Below are positions 42,364 to 46,832 of a stretch of DNA of 46,832 nt, in pieces (within the stretch, counting starts at the first letter, position 1; each line of letters begins with the position of its first letter). Position numbers and translations under genes: made by a program. Below the pieces are notes generated by a model. That model had not been told where the DNA came from and ran no database searches. It saw only the letters and a program-made list of their open reading frames with translations. The DNA is from Bacteroidales bacterium. GTDB taxonomy: Bacteria; Bacteroidota; Bacteroidia; Bacteroidales; UBA932. The stretch lies in the NCBI GenBank assembly GCA_017651225.1, contig JAGCDF010000016.1, positions 1 to 46,832 of the forward strand, read 5' to 3'.

Positions 42364-43410
42364 ATGGCCAAAGTTTCCGTCAATATCGACGCGCAATGCG
42401 CGAAAATCCTCTCCGACGTGCGCGAGGGGCGCTTCAGCCCGCTCTACCTGCTGATGGGCGACGAGCCCTACTACCCCGAGCTCGTCTGCGACGCCATCGT
42501 CCAGGCCTGCATCCCCGAGGAGGAGAAGGATTTCAACGAGACGATCTGCTACGGCGGCGAGGTCACGGCCGCGCAGGTGGTCACGGCCGCCCGCCGCTTC
42601 CCGATGATGGCCGAGCGGCAGCTCGTGGTCGTCAAGGAAGCCCAGCAGATGAAGGGCATCGAAGAGCTGGCCTTCTACTGCGCCGAGCCGCTGGACAGCA
42701 CCGTGCTGGTGGTCCTGCTGCACGGCGCGTCCGTCGACAAGCGCAAGGCCTTCTACAAGGCCGCCCAGAAGGTGGGCGTGGTGGTCGATTCCCCCGCCCT
42801 GCGGGATTACGAAGTCCCCAACTGGATCCTCTCCTACTACGGCTCGCGCGGCCTGCAGATCGAGCCGCAGGCGGCCGCGCTGCTCGCCGAGTCCGTGGGC
42901 ACGGAGCTCTCCAAGATCGTCGTGGAGACGGACAAGCTCACCAAGGCCCTGCCCGAAGGCGCCACGCGCGTGAGCGTCGCCGACATCGAGCGCAACGTGG
43001 GCATCTCCCGGCAGTTCAGCGTCTTCGAGCTCACCAAGGAGCTCTCCTACCGCCACGCCGCGCAGGCGCTCAAGATCGCCGCGCACCTGGGCAACAGCGC
43101 CAAATTCGCCATGCCGATGGCCGTCAGCGCCCTCTTCACGCACTTCAGCCGCATCCTCAAGTACGGCGCCCTGCTTGGCCGGGGCGGCTACCCCTCGCCC
43201 GAGGACAAGGCGCGCGCCCTCGCGGGCGTCAATCCCTATTTCTACAAGGAATACGACGCAGCCGTGCGCAACTACCCCGTTCCCAAGGCCATGGCCGCCG
43301 TCTCGCTCCTCTGCGACTACGACTACCTCGGCAAGGGCGGCGACGGCACCACTTTAACGAATGACGGCGAGCTCCTCACGGAACTCACCGCCAAGCTACT
43401 GAATCTTTAA
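42364..43410 (+). CDS. holA: DNA polymerase III subunit delta
   Basis: 348 residues. The delta subunit opens the beta clamp in the clamp loader. The N-terminal domain shows FSPLYLLMGDEPYYPELVCDAIV and FNETICYGGEVTAAQVV; then ARRFPMMAERQLVVVKEAQQM, STVLVVLLHG, the middle helical part (ALLAESVGTELSKIVVETDKL), and the collar region (SVFELTKELSYRHAAQALKIA, LFTHFSRILKYG). ATG 42364 (MAKVSVNIDAQCAKIL) is chosen because of the -7 box immediately upstream. It is transcribed divergently from the GH51 gene. Confidence 0.9.
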   Translation: MAKVSVNIDAQCAKILSDVREGRFSPLYLLMGDEPYYPELVCDAIVQACIPEEEKDFNETICYGGEVTAAQVVTAARRFPMMAERQLVVVKEAQQMKGIEELAFYCAEPLDSTVLVVLLHGASVDKRKAFYKAAQKVGVVVDSPALRDYEVPNWILSYYGSRGLQIEPQAAALLAESVGTELSKIVVETDKLTKALPEGATRVSVADIERNVGISRQFSVFELTKELSYRHAAQALKIAAHLGNSAKFAMPMAVSALFTHFSRILKYGALLGRGGYPSPEDKARALAGVNPYFYKEYDAAVRNYPVPKAMAAVSLLCDYDYLGKGGDGTTLTNDGELLTELTAKLLNL

Positions 43411-43413
43411 GGA

Positions 43414-43485
43414 TTAGAACCGGAAGCCGAGGCCCAACGGGAAATCAAACATGACGGCGAAAGAAGACTTGAAAGGGTGATACCA
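43414..43485 (-). pseudogene. 3' remnant of an outer-membrane beta-barrel gene
   Basis: On the minus strand a 23-codon frame reads WYHPFKSSFAVMFDFPLGLG-FRF and ends in TAA at 43414-43416. The alternating aromatic pattern with a terminal Phe is the typical last strand of an outer-membrane barrel. Upstream it runs into the Fic operator array and no start or body of the gene remains. It is probably a leftover from insertion of the Fic cassette. Confidence 0.45.
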
Positions 43486-43487
43486 TC

Positions 43488-43554
43488 TTTTTGACAGATT
43501 CTTTTGTTTCTGTCAAAATTTCGCTAAATTTGACAGTTGAAAGAAAAACTGTCA
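43488..43554 (+). promoter_or_regulatory. Fic gene promoter with four TGACAG/CTGTCA half-sites
   Basis: The promoter is TTTG (43503-43506) with TAAATTTG (43525-43532), spaced by 18 bases. Four half-sites surround it: TGACAG at 43492-43497, CTGTCA at 43510-43515, TGACAG at 43531-43536 and CTGTCA at 43549-43554, alternating in direction with centres 18, 21 and 18 bases apart. They form inverted repeats that cover the -33 and -7 boxes and the start site, a strong autoregulation pattern. Confidence 0.75.
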
Positions 43555-43557
43555 GAA

Positions 43558-44667
43558 ATGGAAGCATTCGACCGTAATAATCCTTACAACCAGTTACCTC
43601 CTCTTCCGCCAGCCATTGAGTTGTATCGCGATGAGGAAGTGCTTAACAAGCTGATGCTTGCCAGTCGACGTCTTGCAGAACTGAAGGGGTTGGCATCCAC
43701 ACTTCCCAACCAGTCCATTTTTGTGAACACGATCGCGCTGCGGGAGGCTAAAGCCAGTAGTGCTATCGAGAACATCTTCACCACAGACGATGAGCTATAT
43801 CGGTCGCTGCCATATCAGGAAGACGATTATCTGGAGGGGCCGGCCAAAGAGATTCTCCACTACCGGGAAGCACTCTGGAAGGGTTTTCAGAGAATCAAAG
43901 CAGAAAAGACGCTGACCATCGACACGATTATCGATGTGTACCGGGAAGTCAAAAGGACTCACGATAGCATTCGTCCCTATCAGGCCGAAGTGGTAATCAA
44001 AAAGAGAGGATGGGGCTCTCTGGTTGCAGAGACCGTTTACACCCCTCCCCGCGGCAAAGGAGTCATTGAAAAGAAGATGGCAGAACTCCTGGAGTTTCTG
44101 AATGATGATACCAAGTATCCGATAGATTCACTCCTGAAGATGGCTATGGCTCATTATCAGTTTGAGGCAATCCATCCGTTCCGGGACGGCAATGGCAGGA
44201 CCGGTAGGATCCTTTGCATCTTATACCTGATTCAGAAACAACTGCTGGATTTACCGATTCTGTACCTTAGTGCATACATTCTTCAGAATAAGGATGATTA
44301 TTATTGGAAGCTGAACGGCGTAACGGGCACTCTTCTTTGGAGATCCTGGATTCTGTATATGCTGGAAGCCGTCTCCCAAACAGCAGAATACACTATCGAC
44401 AAAATACTCCGGATCAATAGTTTAATGGAGAAAACCCAGGCGATGATGCAGGAGAACGGGTTGCCTGTGGGAAGGATGGACGTCCCGAAACTCTTTGAGC
44501 AGCCTTATATCCGACCGAAGAACCTGCTCTCGGATAAGATCAAGAGTATTAACACGGCCAAAAAGTATTTATCCCAACTCGAGTCTTTAGGAATGCTGAC
44601 TAAAGAGAAGGTGGGAAAAGAGTATATCTGGTTTAATACGGATTTGATGACCATCCTGTCGGATTGA
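43558..44667 (+). CDS. Fic family AMP transferase with N-terminal inhibitory motif and C-terminal winged helix
   Basis: 369 residues. The opening FDRNNPYNQLPPLPP is the Fic_N region. The inhibitory motif (S/T)xxxE(G/N) is SSAIEN (Ser67-Asn72), which marks a class II Fic protein. The catalytic motif is HPFRDGNGRTGR (His206-Arg217), complete for AMPylation. The last 80 residues (LLSDKIKSINTAKKYLSQLESLGMLTKEKVGKEY) form a winged-helix DNA-binding domain. ATG 43558 is preferred because the TTG at 43537 lies at the predicted transcription start. The gene is AT-richer than its neighbours. Its target protein is unknown. Confidence 0.9.
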   Translation: MEAFDRNNPYNQLPPLPPAIELYRDEEVLNKLMLASRRLAELKGLASTLPNQSIFVNTIALREAKASSAIENIFTTDDELYRSLPYQEDDYLEGPAKEILHYREALWKGFQRIKAEKTLTIDTIIDVYREVKRTHDSIRPYQAEVVIKKRGWGSLVAETVYTPPRGKGVIEKKMAELLEFLNDDTKYPIDSLLKMAMAHYQFEAIHPFRDGNGRTGRILCILYLIQKQLLDLPILYLSAYILQNKDDYYWKLNGVTGTLLWRSWILYMLEAVSQTAEYTIDKILRINSLMEKTQAMMQENGLPVGRMDVPKLFEQPYIRPKNLLSDKIKSINTAKKYLSQLESLGMLTKEKVGKEYIWFNTDLMTILSD

Positions 44668-44695
44668 CTTCACAAAGGAAAAAACAAAATACCCG

Positions 44696-44727
44696 TTGAA
44701 AGGGAGGGAGAGCGCGATTAGTTCTAC
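44696..44727. repeat. 32-bp direct repeat, left copy
   Basis: TTGAAAGGGAGGGAGAGCGC followed by GATTAGTTCTAC is identical to 45503-45534. This copy carries the stop codon of the lipoprotein gene at 44724. Confidence 0.85.
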
Positions 44728-45401
44728 CGATACTCTATCGTGCGACGAATCGTGTAAGAGCCATTCGGCGTTTTGACTTTAATATTCAACGCGTTCCCAA
44801 AAGCGTCCAGCCCCGAATACGTATTCTCCGAGCAAACGGATAAAGAGCCGTCACGATCAAAGGTGAAGGTATATCTCGGGAAACCGTTCTCGTCGTAGAG
44901 GAACTCTTCCAATTCGTATTTCCCGGCAAATTCTTTTACACATATCGGAGATTCTCCGTCAAAAGCGCGCATTTTGGTGTATCGACCTGCCTTGTCCCAG
45001 GCCAGTTCAATCCTCTTTTCCCCGTTCTTCTCAATAACGGAATCCAGGCTTTGCCATTTGTCGGGGTACTCAAAACGCGCAAAAGATGAGACGATGGACT
45101 GGAAGGCCACGCACCGCAAATCACTGTCAGTTCCTACCTCAACTCCGTTAACCGCATAATACTTGACGAGATGATAATCTCCGAATTCAACACGCTCCAC
45201 ACTGGTAGAGAAGTCGTTGTCTGAAACAATCTGATCTGTTACAGCAGCAACCTCTCCTTTCAACAACAACTGATCGTACATGGAGATGGCGGGCTGATTC
45301 ACATACAAATCGGAGCGGCTACCCATAAAGCCATTCTTATCGCAAGAAACTGCGAGGATGATTACGGCCAGGGATATAATGAAATATAAACAATTTCTCA
45401 T
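44724..45401 (-). CDS. Uncharacterised lipoprotein flanked by direct repeats
   Basis: 225 residues. The signal peptide ends in ILAVSC (Cys20). The mature part is beta-rich and shows a recurring pattern of FDRDGSL, YDENGFPRYTFTF and KAGRYTKM, reminiscent of the YD-like repeats of Bacteroidales surface lipoproteins. No known domain is recognised. The gene is AT-richer than its surroundings and is bracketed by an exact 32-bp direct repeat; its stop codon lies inside the left copy. It has its own promoter at 45432. Confidence 0.75.
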   Translation of the reverse strand: MRNCLYFIISLAVIILAVSCDKNGFMGSRSDLYVNQPAISMYDQLLLKGEVAAVTDQIVSDNDFSTSVERVEFGDYHLVKYYAVNGVEVGTDSDLRCVAFQSIVSSFARFEYPDKWQSLDSVIEKNGEKRIELAWDKAGRYTKMRAFDGESPICVKEFAGKYELEEFLYDENGFPRYTFTFDRDGSLSVCSENTYSGLDAFGNALNIKVKTPNGSYTIRRTIEYR

Positions 45402-45431
45402 ATCTATGTTCTTTTACTTCGCGAATAAGCA

Positions 45432-45439
45432 CAAAATTA
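45432..45439 (-). promoter_or_regulatory. -7 box of the repeat-flanked lipoprotein gene
   Basis: TAATTTTG on the minus strand fits TAnnTTTG. A TTG about 20 bases upstream (near 45460) is a possible -33 box. The start codon is 31 bases downstream. Confidence 0.5.
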
Positions 45440-45475
45440 AAGAATAATCACCGGATATCCAATACTGCATCTGCA

Positions 45476-45505
45476 CAAAAAAGGCCGTCCCGGAGGGCGG
45501 CCTTG
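45476..45505 (-). terminator. Intrinsic terminator downstream of the xer-hpf-lipoprotein unit
   Basis: AAGGCCGTCC (45481-45490) pairs with GGGCGGCCTT (45495-45504) with one wobble, around CGGA. On the minus strand it is followed by TTTTTTG. It lies just past the stop at 45531 and touches the right copy of the direct repeat. Confidence 0.85.
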
Positions 45506-45534
45506 AAAGGGAGGGAGAGCGCGATTAGTTCTAC
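45503..45534. repeat. 32-bp direct repeat, right copy
   Basis: Identical to 44696-44727. This copy carries the stop codon of the lipoprotein gene at 45531 and the space between it and the terminator. Confidence 0.85.
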
Positions 45535-46343
45535 TCCAGTCCGGGCCAGGTGCCGCGGATGTTCTTGCACTGCGTGTAGCAGGAGGAGCAGCCGGCCACC
45601 TTGTAGTACTCCGTGTCATACGGCAGGAACACGTCCACGCCGCGCTGGAAGGTGTCCCAGCCCTGCGCGAGGATGTAGATATAGGTCACGTCCCCGCCCA
45701 TGAGCGGAGCCTCCTTGACGCCGTTCGGCGACATGGTCATCTCCACGGTGTAGGGCTTGTCCGGCGTGTAGGCGTTGGTGTTGACGGCACCCTTGAGCAG
45801 GGCCGCGGCCATGTAGCGCTGGAGGTAGGAATCGTTCTCCTGGGCATACTGGGACGGCACCAGCTTGGTCTTGAGGATGCGGGTGATGTTGCTGACCGTG
45901 GCGTCGCTGTTGCACAGCAGGTCCAGGCAGCGCTCGCCCACCTCGGCGTCGCGGGCGTACAGCTCGATGGCCATCGGGATCATCGCGGCCGTGCCGGCGA
46001 CGCTCTTGCCGAGCAGGCCGTTGTAGACCGCTTCGAACTCTGCATAGCCCGACGGGATGTTGGTGAAGGTTACGGAAGCCGTCGGCTTCTTGTACTCCTT
46101 CGTGTTCACGTCAATGTCGGAAACGATGGTGTACGTATGGTCGCCATACGTAAGGGTGTTGCCGTTGACAACGGCCTGCTGGGCCGACTGGTTCGACACA
46201 AGTCCGGCGGAAGTGATCCTCGTTACGTCCCCGTCCCCGGCTTCCTTCCAGCCGGCGATAAAACCTTCGACGAAATCACAGCCCGTCAAAGAAGATGCCG
46301 CGACAAGCGCGGCACCCAAAACAAATGTTTTGAAAATCTTCAT
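45531..46343 (-). CDS. Uncharacterised Bacteroidales lipoprotein
   Basis: 270 residues. The signal peptide ends in SSLTGC (Cys22). An N-terminal beta part (NTLTYGDHTYTIVSDIDV; PTASVTFTNIPSGYAEFEAVY) precedes a helical part (AAMIPMAIELYARDAEVGERCLDLLCNSDATV; YLQRYMAAALLKGAVN). A conserved-looking C-terminal region has four cysteines (CSSCYTQCKNIRGTWPGLE starts at the first three), which may bind metal or form disulphides. The function is unknown. It starts one base after the hpf stop, so it is cotranscribed with hpf and the recombinase gene. Confidence 0.75.
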   Translation of the reverse strand: MKIFKTFVLGAALVAASSLTGCDFVEGFIAGWKEAGDGDVTRITSAGLVSNQSAQQAVVNGNTLTYGDHTYTIVSDIDVNTKEYKKPTASVTFTNIPSGYAEFEAVYNGLLGKSVAGTAAMIPMAIELYARDAEVGERCLDLLCNSDATVSNITRILKTKLVPSQYAQENDSYLQRYMAAALLKGAVNTNAYTPDKPYTVEMTMSPNGVKEAPLMGGDVTYIYILAQGWDTFQRGVDVFLPYDTEYYKVAGCSSCYTQCKNIRGTWPGLE

Positions 46344-46344
46344 C

Positions 46345-46638
46345 TTAGTTCTCGAATTTTCTTTCCTTAACGCGGGTGAGCTTCTCCTTCATGGCGTCAA
46401 CGGCTTCCGTGATCGCATTTTCGAAGGTGTCGGCCTCCCGCTCGATGATGAGCTCCTCGCCCGGGATGTGGAGCTGGATCTTGGCAGACTTACCTTGCTT
46501 GAGATGGTCTTCGAGTGCCACCTCCACCTCCTCGCTGAGGCCTTCGCAGAAGCGGGCCAGGCGGGAGACTTTCTTCTCGACGAAGGCGGCGAGCTGCTCG
46601 CCGGCTTCGAATTTCAGGGCCTTGAGTTTAATCTCCAT
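46345..46638 (-). CDS. hpf: Ribosome hibernation promoting factor (short HPF/RaiA)
   Basis: 97 residues from ATG 46638 ([23 protein letters not shown]), the family start; a start at 46647 is possible. Pattern: [68 protein letters not shown]. It binds idle ribosomes between the subunits and promotes dimer formation or storage. It is the short form without a dimerisation tail. In Bacteroidales it commonly follows a tyrosine recombinase gene, as here, overlapping it by 11 bases. Confidence 0.92.
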   Translation of the reverse strand: MEIKLKALKFEAGEQLAAFVEKKVSRLARFCEGLSEEVEVALEDHLKQGKSAKIQLHIPGEELIIEREADTFENAITEAVDAMKEKLTRVKERKFEN

Positions 46639-46832
46639 GGTTACCATCGTTTTTTGCCCTTGGATGGGCGGATTTATACACTTTTTGCAGCCGCTCGATG
46701 GAATTGTGCGTATAGACCTGGGTCGCCGCCAGGGAGCTGTGGCCCAGCAATTCCTTGATGGAATTGAGGTCCGCCCCTCCGTCCAGCAGCTCCGTCGCCA
46801 GCGTGTGGCGCAGGACGTGCGGAGACTTGCGG
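46628..46832 (-). CDS. Tyrosine recombinase (Xer-like), 5' end outside window
   Basis: The frame enters from the right edge and ends at TAA 46628-46630. Its visible 67 residues carry the C-terminal signature of tyrosine recombinases: [17 protein letters not shown] (the HxxR motif), [14 protein letters not shown] with the catalytic His, and the nucleophile Tyr in VYTH. The tail after the tyrosine is short, as in Xer-type recombinases. The gene precedes hpf, the usual Bacteroidales order, so a chromosomal Xer-family enzyme is more likely than a phage integrase. Confidence 0.9.
   Translation of the reverse strand, partial: RKSPHVLRHTLATELLDGGADLNSIKELLGHSSLAATQVYTHNSIERLQKVYKSAHPRAKNDGNHGD

Noticed and set aside
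40682-42454. 590-codon plus-strand frame across the GH51 gene and into holA
   Set aside because: Crosses a terminator and a divergent promoter and shows no homology; the GH51 catalytic residues are on the other strand.
43537-43557. TTG start seven codons upstream of the Fic ATG
   Set aside because: It lies at the predicted transcription start and inside an operator repeat; family members begin at the later methionine.

Overview
The window comes from a GC-rich member of the Bacteroidota, most likely an uncultured gut-type Bacteroidales. This is inferred from Bacteroidota-type promoters (TTTG or TTG, 18-20 bases, then TAnnTTTG), the near absence of Shine-Dalgarno sites, a FimA/Mfa-type fimbrial locus, many short lipoprotein signal peptides, and families largely confined to the phylum (DUF5723, DUF3575, DUF4906, 5-fold beta-flower). 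The species cannot be named from the sequence.

Layout. 1-3397 (+): rubrerythrin (5' end outside), DUF3467, KdsC-like phosphatase, Maf and an RluA-type pseudouridine synthase that carries a palindromic element in frame. 3398-5749 (-): ridA, a beta-flower repeat protein and an esterase lipoprotein, behind a long leader that may be a small RNA. 6098-9449: BASS transporter and acyltransferase (+), three small envelope proteins (-), DUF308 membrane protein (+). 9549-12835 (-): 2-hydroxyacid dehydrogenase and GH3 glucosidase. 12892-15141 (+): CPA2 antiporter. 15129-17611 (-): DUF5723 barrel and a lipoprotein. 17692-23029 (+): Na/Pi cotransporter, flavodiiron protein, TSCPD protein, YhfC protease, AlkD-like glycosylase and a UDG-superfamily glycosylase, probably one transcription unit. 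22974-24949 (-): ModF-like ABC ATPase and TcdA. 25023-26078 (+): lipoprotein.

26114-34473 (-) is a fimbrial operon: ssb, DUF3575, OmpA-like/TPR protein, FimA-like fimbrillin, Mfa2-like anchor and a large DUF4906 lipoprotein. A tail-less SSB as first gene, overlapping the second, is unusual. 34779-36613 is an AT-richer accessory stretch with a zinc-ribbon protein, a Phd/RelE-type toxin-antitoxin pair with a palindromic operator, and an XRE/DUF2975 pair. 36780-40644 (-): NatAB-like ABC exporter and a 5'-nucleotidase split over two lipoprotein genes. 40751-43410: GH51 arabinofuranosidase (-) and holA (+). 43414-45534 is a second AT-richer accessory stretch: remnant of an outer-membrane barrel gene, a Fic protein with an array of operator half-sites, and a lipoprotein gene flanked by an exact 32-bp direct repeat. 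The window ends with a lipoprotein, hpf and the 3' end of a tyrosine recombinase gene (-).

The most unusual signals are repeats inside genes: a 130-bp multi-hairpin palindrome in frame in the rluA-family gene, and a 25-bp palindromic repeat present three times, twice in frame inside neighbouring DNA-repair genes. Others are the candidate small RNA before ridA, the ssb-led fimbrial operon, and several genes whose promoter -7 box lies so close to the ATG that the mRNA should be leaderless.
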